A stretch of 64,000 nucleotides of DNA, taken from assembly GCA_020744425.1 (NCBI GenBank), contig JAGMUV010000007.1, positions 992,001 through 1,056,000 on the forward strand, written 5' to 3'. The stretch is from Dactylonectria macrodidyma. Its lineage: Eukaryota; Ascomycota; Sordariomycetes; Hypocreales; Nectriaceae. The position numbers and the translations under genes were made by a program. Within the stretch, counting starts at the first letter, position 1. Each line of letters opens with the position of its first letter. Of this stretch, positions 33,392-43,828 are shown piece after piece. The notes beneath the pieces were generated by a model. The model ran no database searches. It had not been told where the DNA came from and saw only the letters and a program-made list of their open reading frames with translations.

Positions 33392-34286
33392 ATGGCTCTT
33401 CCTTTGACAGGCAAGCTGGCCGTTATCACCGGTGCCTCGAGAGGTAAAAGAATCCCAAGACACATAGCATCCTTCCTTAGATCTAACTCATCTCGTAGGC
33501 ATTGGCCTGGCCATCACTAAGACGCTTGCCTCCCGCGGCGCCAACCTCATCCTCGCCTACACCTCTGAGAGCTCTGCCGCTTCCACCGCGACCCTCGCTG
33601 CCGAGCTGGCCTCCAAGCACTCGATCCAGGCTGTCCCCGTTCAGGCCGATCTCGGCACTGTGGCCGGCCCGGCCTCTCTCATCGCCCAGGCGACCAAGGC
33701 CTTCAGCCCGCTGCGCATCGACATCCTCGTCAACAACGCCGGCGTCGCCCTCAACGACAACGTCCCGGATATCAAGCCCGAAGACTTCCACCGTACCTAC
33801 GATGTCAACGTTCTCGGCCCGCTATTGCTCGTCCAGGCTGCCGTACCCTACCTGCCCACCGACCGCTCCGGCCGCATCATCAACCTCAGCAGCGTCAGCT
33901 CCAGCATGGGCTTCGTCGGCCAGAGCGTCTACGGCGGCTCCAAGGCCGCCCTCGAGGCTATGACGCGCACCTGGGCCCGCGAGCTGAGCGAGCGCGCCAC
34001 CGTCAACGCCATCAACCCCGGTCCCGTGCGCTCCGAGATGTACTCGCGCAACACCGACGAGTTCAAGCAGCTCATCAAGCCCTTCATACAAAACGCGCCC
34101 CTCATGCGTGCTCGCGAGGGCATCGACCCGCCCGAGGTCGTCGAGGACGCCAAGACCAGCGGCGGTCGTGCCGGTGAGGCCGAGGAGATTGCCGGCATTG
34201 TCGCCATGCTGGCCGGCCCCGAGAGTGCATGGTGCACCGGCCAAGTCATCTGTGCCAACGGAGGCATGATCTTTGGTATGCAGTAA
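33392..34286 (+). CDS. Short-chain dehydrogenase/reductase (classical SDR)
   Basis: Exons 33392-33443 and 33499-34286 give 279 residues. NAD(P)-dependent oxidoreductase; the substrate is unknown. The cofactor-binding motif TGASRGIG spans residues 13-20, with the intron inside the Gly codon. NNAG is at 96-99. The catalytic Ser lies in INLSSVSS (near 149), and Y162-x-x-x-K166 sits in SVYGGSKAALEA. NAINPGPVRSEMY follows, and the C-terminus has the usual AGIVAMLAGPESAWCTGQVICANGG. An insertion around IQNAPLMRAREGIDPPEVVEDAKTSGG lengthens the substrate loop. Such enzymes are often called 3-ketoacyl-ACP reductase-like in fungi. Flanking genes are housekeeping and do not point to a pathway. Confidence 0.94.
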
Positions 34287-34641
34287 GTGATGGTATACAA
34301 GTCAAACAGATCCGGACGGCGGCGTTCCATAGAAGGTCTTCTTTCAATGCAAGCAATCATATTTCATATCTGGCATTGTCATCGAGTGACGCAGGAAAAT
34401 AAAAAAACATACCAACCTGTAATATCACACGCGCTCGCAGTTCGCATTGTCAACGATTTCACACGGTGTCCCCAGGAGATGCTTTAGTGTAAGTCGGCAT
34501 TGCCCCGCCATATCCAGGCGGTGGCGCAAATTCTGCCGCCTCACCCATCATTTACTCATCCAAGCCAGTCGCAATTAATCAGCTCCTCAAACAAAGCAAC
34601 GCCAGTTCTCATATTCCCCGGGGCAAGAACAAGCAGTCACG
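34287..34641. other. Intergenic: SDR 3' flank and LTO1 promoter
   Basis: About 355 bp with no supported feature. Confidence 0.6.
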
Positions 34642-35082
34642 ATGGCTTCCGACCCGCTCGATGACGTCCTCAACATCGAGGAACGCTTCTATACCGAGGG
34701 CTACCAACAAGGTCTCGAAGACGGCGTCCAGGCGGGCCGCATCGAGGGCCGCTCCTTCGGCATGCAAAAGGGCTTTGAGAAGTTCCTCGAGAGCGGACGC
34801 CTCGCCGGAAAGGCCGTTGTCTGGGCGAACCGCATTCCTCGGCAGGCGGGGAGCACAGTGAACGACGCTGCCAGGGAGCCGTGTGCGCTACCGCAGTTGC
34901 CCAAGAACGCGCGCCTAGAGAAAAACATCAACACCTTGTATGCCCTCGTTGAGCCAGAGACCCTGTCCACGGCCAACACGGATGAGGCCGTGCAAGACTT
35001 TGACGATCGGGTGAAGCGAGCGCTGGGAAAGGCCAAGATTGTTGAGCGGATGGCGGGTGGTGGTACGAAGGAGTCTTCCTGA
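34642..35082 (+). CDS. LTO1: Lto1-like deca-GX3 protein (Rli1 Fe-S adaptor)
   Basis: Intron-less, 146 residues. Lto1 with Yae1 brings the ribosome-recycling ABC protein Rli1/ABCE1 to the cytosolic iron-sulfur assembly machinery (known in yeast). The diagnostic deca-GX3 array is clear: Gly at residues 20, 24, 28, 32, 36, 40, 44, 52 and 56, a four-residue period with one position (48) occupied by Phe. It is preceded by DDVLNIEERFYTEGY, the family's N-terminal helix. The C-terminal half is predicted helical and ends AGGGTKESS. Yeast Lto1 ends in a Trp that binds the CIA targeting complex; none is present here. Yae1 shares the repeat but has a different N-terminus, so Lto1 is the better call. Confidence 0.88.
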   Translation: MASDPLDDVLNIEERFYTEGYQQGLEDGVQAGRIEGRSFGMQKGFEKFLESGRLAGKAVVWANRIPRQAGSTVNDAAREPCALPQLPKNARLEKNINTLYALVEPETLSTANTDEAVQDFDDRVKRALGKAKIVERMAGGGTKESS

Positions 35083-35353
35083 GGCGGCCTCAGTGGGATG
35101 TAACGATCAACGACTTTGGGTATTGACATTCCGGCGTGGCATGATCGACTTGGAGCATAAATGGGGCACATAGAAGGAGTTTGGGCCTTCGTTTTGTGAA
35201 CAAAAAAGGGAACGTCTGCATTGTCAATGGGAAATCTATACCCTCACTACCTCTCATTTGTATACACAATGGCTTTCTTCCTCCACCCTTCCTTTACTTG
35301 AACGACCTGCAAGGGTATCTGTCACGCGTTAGCACTTCCATGGTCTTGCGTCA

Positions 35354-36081
35354 TCAATTGTCTCTGGTAACATACCCCTCGCCGTAAGAGGCGTCCGTTA
35401 CCTCATACTTATGCACATTCCACTCTCCCGTTGCCAGGCTGTTGCCGCTGGGCAGCGGAGGCAGGCCATTAACAAAGACGTCCTTGGGAGCCTCCTTGGG
35501 AGCCTTCTCCAGGGCCTTAGCCAGGCCAGTCTCGGCATCCTGCTTGGCGGCCACGAGAGCCTGCTCGCCAGCCTCGCCGATGAGGTCGACCTTGGGGGCG
35601 GCCGCGCTGCCCACGGACAGTAGCGAGGCGAACTGGGCCTGGTCGACGACGCTGAGCTTGGGGTACGATCGGCGGGAGTCGCGCTTCCAGTAGGCGTTAT
35701 CGGCGATGTCGCCCGCGGGGAGCGTCACAGGATCGTTGAACTCGAGGGGATCGTTGGCGCCGGGGGCCGGGTATCGGAAGTGAGGGTTGAGCGGCACGCC
35801 ATTGGAGCGGTTGGGGTCGAGGGTCAGGAATCGGCGGATCACCTCGTACAGGCCGGTGGACTGGAGGGTTTGTTTCTGCGCAGGAATAAGTCTGTCAGCG
35901 ACTGCGTTGCGATCCGTCTCGAGTGCGGACGGGAGTGCTGCTCTCTCGCGAGGTAATTCGGGAGCATGGGCGGCCGATGCGAGCCATTGGGAGGCATTGG
36001 TGTTGGCAGAAGGGAGCTGTGGCGTACCTTGGCGATGCTCACCACGCCACCGGCGACTTTGGCTGCCGCTTGAGTCGACAT
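35354..36081 (-). CDS. nuo-21.3: NADH:ubiquinone oxidoreductase 21.3 kDa subunit (complex I)
   Basis: Exons 36081-36028 and 35875-35354 give 191 residues. Supernumerary complex I subunit described in Neurospora and found in fungi (known). The N-terminal exon is a short Ala/Lys-rich segment (MSTQAAAKVAGGVVSIAK). Exon 2 begins KQTLQSTGLYEVIRRFLTLDPNRSNGVPLNPHFRYP and contains DPVTLPAGDIADNAYWKRDSRRSYPKLSVV, the most recognisable block. Then come an Ala/Lys-rich helix and LPPLPSGNSLATGEWNVHKYEVTD. The stop at 35354 gives a GEGYVTRDN end. A further small C-terminal exon cannot be excluded. Convergent with LTO1, 271 bp apart. Confidence 0.88.
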
Positions 36082-36719
36082 GATGGCGATATAGCGGGTG
36101 ACGACGGTCGTTGAGGTTCGGGTGATGGGGACGGTTTGGCAAGTTGAAATGGAGCCGTGATTATTGGCCGGAGTCTGGGTGGGCGGTTTAGCCGCTGTTC
36201 TGCCGCAGCGTGGTTCCAATTCGCCTACCCTATATCTTCATCTAATTCATATGGCATTGAACAAGAGAACCCTACTAAAATTTAAAGATTAAATAAATAA
36301 ATGACTATTGCTGGTTTATTGTATCTAAGGTTCTGGTCCTGGCCCAAATTCCGATTCCTCCATTGAGGTGTTCGGTGAGGGGATACTGGAAAAACGACTC
36401 TAAAACTGTCAAGACCAAAAGCAAGGCTATGACGGCTTACTGAATCATGGAAAGAAATCACTGGTCAAGGAGCGTTTGGCGAATAAAGACATCCACCTCT
36501 TCCGCATCGCCATTGACGTGACACGAACACATGTTTATAGAGGCAGATAAAAATCCAATGCCATCTATTGTCCTTACGGTGAACCTGCTAACAAACCACA
36601 AAAAACACACCCTCAAATAAGCTACACAAACATCCTGACCTGCTCTCATTACTTCCATCCGTCGTCCCATACTATATCCATCACATCCATCTCGCACATA
36701 ACCTCGACATAGAGTTACA
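36082..36719. other. Intergenic: complex I subunit promoter and DOT5 3' flank
   Basis: About 640 bp. An AT-rich patch (TTAAAGATTAAATAAATAAATG type) lies at about 36280-36303. No gene is seen. Confidence 0.6.
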
Positions 36720-37507
36720 TTAATTCTTGGCGAGTTCTTTGACCAAGGCGACAACCTTGTCTAGAGTGCCCTGTGGGCTGCCCGGCTCGGCAACGAGCAC
36801 CTTGCCCTCCTTGTTGACAACGAAGACACCGCGGGTGGTGCCGCTGGGAGCCTTCTTCAACCCAATGGCGGTGATCAGGGTCTGCTTAACGTCGCACAGC
36901 AGCGGGTAGGGCAGCTTCTGCTTCTCCTTGAAGGTCGTGTTGGCCTTCGGTGTGTCCCTGCTGAGACCGTAGATGCCCAAGCCGGCCGCCGTCAGCGGCT
37001 CGTATGAGTCGCGGAAGAAGCAGACCTGTTTGGTGCCTGGGAAAGTCAAGTTAGTCAGACAAATCAAGGGTGATGAAATGAATTCGGCGTGGGAAGCTTA
37101 CAGCCAGGAGTTGAGGCCTTGGGGTAAGTGAAGAGGACGACGCCAGCCTTGCTTTCGTCAACCAGCTTCTTCAGGGTGGTTGTCTCGCCATCATTGGTCT
37201 CAATTTCGCCACCAAAGGACTCTAGGTCGATGATGTCGCCGACCTCGACCTTGTCGGACTTGGCAGCTTTCTTAGGCTCCTCCTTCTTGGGCTCCTCCTT
37301 GGGCTCCTCCTTCTTGGGCTCCTCCTGGGGCTTCTCCTCCTCGGTGAGGTCCTCCTTGGACTCCTCGACCTTCTTGACAGGCACAGGTTTGGCTGCCTTG
37401 GCCTTGGGGGCTGCCTTGGCCTTGGTAGCCTTGGGAGCGGCCTTCTTCGTCACAGGCGGAGGCGCGGGAGGCTCGCGGGCCTTGCGCTTGCGCAGCTCAA
37501 CGGGCAT
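36720..37507 (-). CDS. DOT5: Nuclear thiol peroxidase Dot5 (PrxQ-type peroxiredoxin)
   Basis: Exons 37507-37102 and 37036-36720 give 240 residues. Thioredoxin-dependent peroxidase; the yeast protein is nuclear and linked to telomeric silencing (known). The first 85 residues are Lys/Pro/Glu-rich, with KAAPKAK and KKEEPKEEP repeats that can serve as a nuclear targeting tail. The catalytic domain starts at VEVGDIIDLESFGGE. The peroxidatic Cys136 and resolving Cys141 sit in ASTPGCTKQVC, the C-x4-C pattern of PrxQ. The intron splits the peroxidatic Cys codon. RDSYEPLTAAGLGIYGLSRD, KLPYPLLCDVKQTLITAIG and TTRGVFVVNKEGKV complete the fold. The PrxQ class is secure; nuclear location is inferred from the tail. 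Confidence 0.95.
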
Positions 37508-38388
37508 GCTTGCGAACTGGTTTGAGGGGCTTTGGTTTTGGGGGTGGGAAAGGGGGATGCGATGCGATTGCGATGCGATGCGATACGAAACGCGTATGCG
37601 ACCAGGGCCTTCAAAGCAGTGGGAGATGACGTGCTCGCTGTACCGTCTCTGCTGTCGGAGTCCTTCAGATATAGACTCGGAACTGTTGCAAGCTGGGGAC
37701 GCGGGATCTTACAAAGACGAAGCAGGGAGGAAAGCGAAAGGGGCTCGGGAAAAAAACAAAGACGAGGTTGGGCGCTTGGGAGGAGGGGAGTGAAGGTAAG
37801 GTAGCGACAGAGCGAAAGGACGAAGGGGGGGGGGCGGTGCGCAGAACCAAACGGGTTCGCTCCGTCGCAGTCGCAGTCGCAACCGCCGCCAGCCATAATT
37901 ACGGCGCAACACTTTTCCATAGCACCTTCCCGCCTACCGCCATCCCACAGACCTTCCACGCAGCAAGCACGCACCCTCCCACGGGCAACCCTTGGCAACC
38001 AACGCCATGACAGACCAGCACCTTGCAAGGGAAACTGGAGCAGGCGCATTTAGAGCCAATCAAAGCCGCGAACCCTTCTGGTAAGCTTCCGGGAGCTTGG
38101 GCCATCCGGCAGCGGGCGGCGTGCGGGCCACCTTTCGCTAAGATGTCTGCGTTTTGGACTGTGGGGGACTTGGGGGGGTCTCGCGCCGAACCGATAGATG
38201 AATTAGACCTCCGTTACGCAGGGACCATGCATCAATTGCAGTTATGCGCTTATTCGTCACAGCACCGTTTTCGCTCTTGGCGGGCCTTTTACTAGCGTCG
38301 GCGTCGGCATCAAACCACTTGCAGCTTCAGCGCGACTCACGAATAACCTGCCAGGACTCGGAGCAGCAATCCGAGACTCAAACCCAAC
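37508..38388. other. Divergent intergenic region DOT5/microprotein
   Basis: About 880 bp. GCGATGCGAT-type repeats lie at 37556-37585, and purine-rich DNA follows to about 37830. Open frames here lack domains. A hydrophobic open frame from the ATG at 38243 overlaps the start region of the microprotein gene but is not supported. Confidence 0.5.
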
Positions 38389-38740
38389 ATGGATCCTCGC
38401 GTGAGTGACCACTTACTGTAGACATCTTGCTATGTTTCCCAGTATTAACTTTTTCTTTCGACAGAAACTTATGGCTCCCGCTGCCGCCTTTACAATGGCC
38501 TGCGTACTACTTGCGTAAGTCGAGATAAGTGGCGTGGTTTTGAGCCATGCGCTGTAGATGTGAATTTTTATGCTAACAATGGGCAACGCCGCCCATCAAA
38601 GATACACGAGATCGTCAATTAGATCAGCAAGAGAACAAGCGGTGCGTGGCTGTCTATTGTGAACAAATCCACCCCTTTCCGTTGACTAATGCTGGTGTTA
38701 GAGGACTCATAAATTGGGAGAGCGGCCGAGGAGTCAGTGA
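38389..38740 (+). CDS. Four-exon microprotein, 46 residues, single membrane segment
   Basis: No function recognised. Exons 38389-38400, 38465-38514, 38602-38641 and 38702-38740 join in frame to 46 residues: N-terminal MDPRKLMAPAAAFTMACVLL, a short AYTRSSIRSAREQA basic segment, and RTHKLGERPRSQ before TGA. Donors are gtgagt, gtaagt and gtgcgt; acceptors are cag, aag and tag. Phases (0, 2, 0) fit at every junction. The intron just before exon 2 has a pyrimidine-rich end (TTTTTCTTTCGACAG). A hydrophobic stretch of about 16 residues (7-22) followed by positive charges suggests a single-pass protein, possibly of a mitochondrial or ER membrane. The ATG context is favourable (CAACATGG). No long open frame is visible, so routine ORF calling would miss it. 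I believe similar short proteins exist in other filamentous ascomycetes but cannot verify it here. Confidence 0.62.
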
Positions 38741-39408
38741 GATATCAGCATTATAGACCTGAGCTTTATATCATTTGCGTGTTTGACTTGCCATCTGGAA
38801 AACGAGGTTAATTGTACAACTTATTTTGTTCCTATTCTTGAAGGGACCTGGGCTTCCACTCGACCTCGCACCGGCCCGTTCATTCCTAATTGGGACATGC
38901 TTTGTTGATTGACGAGAACATTTGTTTTCATTCTACATAGCGAATTGATTGATCACTCGGATATTGCTATTTGTAGCATATAGGCCTGTGAAACCATCAT
39001 CCTAGAAATCAGTTGATGAGAGCAGCCAACTCCCCAATGCTATAAAACCGACACTAGCATGCCGCCCACAATGCAACCCATTTTCCCATTCCCCATCCAG
39101 AACACTCCTATCTCTTTCGAAAACGTGAAACAAAACGGATCAAAATATTCATGCGTGTGTATGTGTTAAGCGTGAGTGTGTGCCGTTGAGAGCCCGAAAA
39201 GACAGGAAACCTGCCCAGGCTCCCATACTCATTCATGGCTCGTTTGAACCAAGATTTCTCTAAACCTACAGTCGACTAAGGGTATCTCAGCCATGTTCCG
39301 CCTCCAAGACCCATTCCGTGTGAACCAATGTGTACAACCCCGGGGTTATCAGAAACTTCCCCGCCGTTTTACTGCCTTGCGTGTATCATGTTTGACCTTC
39401 CTCTGTAT
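38741..39408. other. Intergenic: convergent 3' flanks
   Basis: About 670 bp of AT-rich DNA between the microprotein gene and the carrier gene. No feature is seen. Confidence 0.6.
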
Positions 39409-40688
39409 TTACGGTTCTGGATTTTCTCCAAGTAATAATGCTCGTGCTTCGGCCCTCGTTTTGTTGAGGTGTCCCATGACGTATTCGTATGTCAACATGG
39501 TGACGGTCGCTGCGGGTACAGCGCGCATCATGTTGGTCCCTAGTCCTGCATAGAATGCCCTCCAGCCCTCCTCTCGGAGGATCGTCCGGAAGGTGCTCGC
39601 CACACCCCTATACTTGGGTCGCTCTACCGGTATCCGTTGTGAAGGGTGCCCGGGGGTGACGCCCATTCCTTGAACAAACTGCTCTCCCGCCACGGGGCGT
39701 CTTTGGGTTTGTAGTCGAGTCCGAATGACTTCGTGGGGGTAGGTAGCGCTACTGGCTAGAATCTTGGATAGGATCGAGGCTGATAGAATGCCTACCCATT
39801 GCGCCTCGCCCTCAGTTGGTGCTTCACCCATGCCCTGCCCTGTAAACGACGTCTTGAGATATTCATAGGTCGGAAATTGGACAGCTACGTGTGTTAGACC
39901 GAGCAGGGCTGGTGTTAGACCGGAATAGAATGAGGTGATGCCTTCGGATGTGTACATCTTGCGGGCGGCGTCGAGAGTTGACCGGTAGTGCCATGGCGCT
40001 TGCAACGTTGGTCGTGCTGTGGGAGTGGTCCCGGGCTTGGGGAATAATGACTCAGGTTGGACGTTGCTCTGTGACATGAGCCGGGTCTTGATAACCCATA
40101 TCGGGTTTGTGACGACGGTACTGCTGGCGCCGGCAATTATGGATGACCAAAAGTTAATGATATGGTTGTTGTCTAGATAAAATCAGTAAACCGCGAAGCA
40201 TTCCTCTCGCTTTCTCGTTGTGACTTACCGTAGTAGTTTCCTAGCCAGCCCTTGCTCTTGTTGTAGACGGTAAACCACACGGCCCACGTCGGGAGGTATC
40301 CCATGACAATAGGCCCCAATCCGCGATACAGCCCACGGATGCCCTCTTCGCGCCAGATGACACTGGCGGTGCCGACTAGGCCGTTGTAGATCTTTGGATG
40401 GCCGACATGACGCCCCTTGTCGACCGGGATGTAACCGCCTTGCGCCTGCAGCTTGGTCTTGATGACGTCGAGGGGGCATGTGACTATGCCTGAGGTGAAG
40501 CCGCCGATGGCACCGGCGAGAGCGTTGAACTGAGAGTCGGAGGCGTGGAGAGCCCATCGGTGCAGCGGGGTCACCGCCATAGAGTCGTGCATTTGGACGT
40601 CGGCAGTTGCGAGGCGGTAGGGTGATGTAGCATACTCTGGGGACGTCGGCCGGGCAGCTTCGGAGGTGTGTTGATTATGAGACGACAT
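39409..40688 (-). CDS. Mitochondrial carrier, NAD+ transporter (Yia6/Ndt1)-like
   Basis: Exons 40688-40229 and 40172-39409 give 407 residues. Six-helix solute carrier of the inner membrane. The three signature repeats are CPLDVIKTKLQAQGG, NPIWVIKTRLMSQ and YPHEVIRTRLQTQ. The Trp in NPIWV is typical of the nucleotide, folate and NAD carriers (Rim2, Flx1, Yia6). GLYRGLGPIVMGYLPTWAVWFTVYNKSK after repeat 1 and GLTPALLGLTHVAVQFPTYEYLK after repeat 2 match the Yia6/Ndt1 NAD+ carriers best. A 60-residue hydrophilic N-terminus precedes the first repeat. Insertions between repeats (SLFPKPGTTPTARP; VAGEQFVQGMGVTPGHP) are typical of filamentous fungi. Substrate is inferred from family resemblance. The start is the first in-frame ATG (MSSHNQ). 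Confidence 0.92.
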
Positions 40689-42566
40689 TCCCAATGTCTC
40701 TCGGTTGGAGTTCGCTGTGGTCGTCTCCGAGTAGGTGATTTCTATCAAAATCTTGCCCTATCTCGGAGGGAGTCGGCGAACGTGGGACGTTGGTCTTTTC
40801 GACAAGGATTCAGCGACGGAGTCGTCGTGGGTTTCGTCGCCGCCCAGACTCCGGCCGGGGAGAGGCCCGTTGATAAGTGATGAAAGATTCCCTCCCTCGC
40901 TCTCGGGGCCGTATTTTCCTTCGCAGCCAAGTTTCCCCCCTCTTTTATTCCGATGCCGATTCGGGCCCCAAAAAGTCCTGTCCGTCGAGGGCGTCTCGTG
41001 TCGTATAAGGAGGCCCTCGATGCCCGGTATTGGTGCTGCGGGGAGGGACGCTCCCACGCGCCGTAACCGTTCCCGCCTATCGATTGGCGGCGGCCATTGA
41101 CTTGGGGGCAGAGACTTGAAGGGATTCGCCTGGGCGCCGGAGCGGCCGGAGACGGTAAGCGCGATGGGCTGGAGGAAACGGGGCGGGGAAGCAAAGCGGC
41201 CCGTGGAGGAGGAAGTGAGAATGGGAATGGTGGAGAGAAGAGAAGATGAGAACGAAGTCGAGATCCCAAGGCGGAGGAAGGATGGCGGGCGGGTCGATGA
41301 CGGGTCGGGGCGGGTGGTGGTGGTGGGAATGCCTACTAATACGTGCTGTAAGCCAGCACGACGGATTGTGGGTTGGTGGGCAAACAGCGCTGCAGCCAGC
41401 GGGTTTGCGTCGGCCGTAGGTACTGAGTACCCATAGTCGTAGTAGTGGGCATAGTGGGCGTAGCGTCTGGACTCCATTGTGTAGCGCCGAATGCCCACCA
41501 ACGGCCCCTGCGATAAAACCTGGCAGCAGGTGGGTTCCAGCACTCAGCGCTGCCGCCGGTGCAGTGGGGTCCGCTGTTACATTTGGTACCTGTGATGCAG
41601 TGGTTGGAAGGGCTCTCTCGGCTCTTTCGCCCGCTACAAGCCGGTGCCGGCCATCGACAAATAACGCGGGTTAGTGCTAATCGACACTAGAAAAGGCGGC
41701 ATGTCAGTGGACGTTTTGGGAGCGTATCTACAGAGGCTTGACGGAGAACAATAGGTGAGGACCGGGCATTCCAGCTAACAAGGAGCCGTCCTGTGACGCG
41801 GATGCGACCAAAATGCAGTGTGACGCGGGTGCATTGAGTTGCACTCTCCTGCATAGCTCGCGTGTGTCGGCGGCGGCATGTCTATCTATCTCTGCCATCC
41901 CGCGCACGTCCGCGCACAAGTCCACGAGGTGTTATCGCAGGCTTATCCGGGGAGGCGTGGGATGGCTTGCTGTAAGGGAATGATGATGGGGCGGGCAACT
42001 TGTTCCGTGTTAGTCCTCCACGCAGCCGCCAGCTCGAGTGACGCAGATCTCCCGAATGGCACTCTCTGACGAAAGATCAATGTCTTGTGACACAAGAATT
42101 GACCCTTCTCAGTCATCTTGGCTGTCAACCCTCATCTCTCCTGTCCAGTCCTGAGCAAGGAGGCGCCAATATCGCTGGCCGTAGTCTTCCGAACGCCGGC
42201 TTCATACGGAAGACGCAAGAGAGAAGACCCCCACTTTTCACATGCATCCTCTTCCCCGTGACCGGACCCCTTCACCCACCAACGTCCACAATGCCGTCCG
42301 TCCATCACTCATGCATGCAACCAAACGGCTGGAGCACGTGAAAACGCACGTGCTTCCTCCAAACCGACCAGCAGCCCCACCACAGCCAACGAGCGAGCGA
42401 GCGAGGAAGCAATGGTCATCATAGCGATCTCCACGTGACTTCCCGAGCCGTCCCAGAAGTTTTGCTCCCTCAGCCCATCCATTTCGCGCATTCCCGAACC
42501 CGACGACGAACGACGGAATCGACGACGCCCTCCATCCAGTCCCAACTCCTCGTCAATCCCTCAACC
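40689..42566. other. Divergent intergenic region carrier/QCR7
   Basis: About 1.9 kb. Open frames of up to 261 codons on the minus strand at 40758-41543 are Ser/Pro/Arg-rich, overlap frames on the other strand, and have no domain. The sequence is GC-rich near the carrier gene. No gene is supported. Confidence 0.5.
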
Positions 42567-43148
42567 ATGAAGTACTCACTGGCTCCCTTCATTCTGCGGA
42601 GGCCCTGGTTGGCCCGGCTCGTCAAGCCCGCTGCCACCTGGTATGTCAACGCCGCCGGCTACCGCCAGCTCGGCCTGAGGTACGCGAAACAACCCCCCAT
42701 TCGACCGAATAATGCAAATCCAATGGCATAAAACACCCAATTGGGCGATTCCGGATGCCTGTGGCCTCTTTCGATGTTAGGATGGGGCTTTTTGCTGACT
42801 GGGTCCGTCAATTGATACAGATACGACGATCTCCTCGAGGAAGAGAACGATGCCGCCCAGAAGGCCCTCAAGCGAATTTCCGCCAAGGAGTCATACGAGC
42901 GAATTTACCGTATCCGCCGCGCAGTGCAGTGCAGTTACCAGCACAAGCTCCTCCCCCAGGACCAGTGGACCACCACCGCCAATGTACGATTTCCCCTCCG
43001 TAATGCCCACGATTTGGGTGGATAGGATATATGCTAAAACCCTTTGCTACAGGATTCCCGCTACCTTTCGCCCATCATCGCCGAGATCAACGCCGAGGCT
43101 GCCGAGAAGGAGGAGCTCGACAGCATCGCTGTCATCCGCAAGCATTAA
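42567..43148 (+). CDS. QCR7: Ubiquinol-cytochrome c reductase subunit 7 (complex III)
   Basis: Exons 42567-42679, 42821-42983 and 43053-43148 give 123 residues. Qcr7 (14 kDa subunit) is a matrix-side subunit needed for early complex III assembly on cytochrome b (known). The sequence reads [44 protein letters not shown], then [41 protein letters not shown], and ends [25 protein letters not shown]. The [12 protein letters not shown] and LP..QWT motifs are diagnostic. All phases are consistent and the donors are gtacgc and gtacga. Second complex III subunit gene in the window; the two are 25 kb apart. Confidence 0.95.
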
Positions 43149-43828
43149 GCGGCTTGGTTGGCCGACTGGAGGTATCGACAAATGTATCGAGTAGGAGAAT
43201 GGTGGTTTGAGCGTGAATGGCGCTTCTGAGAGTGAATGGCGACCCAACTGGACTAGACAGTCGCGTGTACCCTATGTATAGACGTCGCCAACTGACTCAC
43301 TTTGCACAATTGTGGTACATATGTTTTTTGTGATGTCTTATTAATATTTCTTGGACTTCATTTTCGTAGTTTACAATTCGCCGGCCTGAGCAGGGTCTAG
43401 TTTGTAATCATCTCCAAGCAGCCAGTTGCGCGGTCCAGGACTCCAATCGATGAGAACAACATTCTTGGGATATACCTTTTCCGCGGGGAGCGTACTTGGT
43501 ATTGTCCCTGTTGGCCATCCTGGTTTGGCCCAGATCCGAACCTTCCACAAGTCTTTCCCACATCGCTAATAAGCCCTGTGCTCAAGATTCATGCCGAGAC
43601 GCCAGACGCCGAGTCAGATTTTGTATCAATATCTGTCGACACCCACCCGCCCTTTTCCCTGCCGCCTTCCAGCATATGAACCCATCCGAAATGATGGTGC
43701 AATGTACCCTCATCCAGTATGGCCGTTGATGCTCCCCTTTTCTCCTGCCCTCCTCTTCATGACTTAACAAACCAGCCGCTGGAGCAATGAACACCAGGAT
43801 GACCAGAGGGCTCAGGAAGATAACTGGC
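43149..43828. other. Intergenic: convergent 3' flanks
   Basis: About 680 bp between QCR7 and the deubiquitinase gene. No coding signal is seen. Confidence 0.6.

Noticed and set aside
33483..34360. Minus-strand open frames opposite the SDR gene
   Set aside because: The sense strand encodes all SDR motifs in frame; the antisense frames arise from GC-rich third positions.
40758..41543. 261-codon minus-strand frame upstream of the mitochondrial carrier
   Set aside because: Ser/Pro/Arg-rich with no domain, overlapping frames on both strands, and located in a promoter or leader region.
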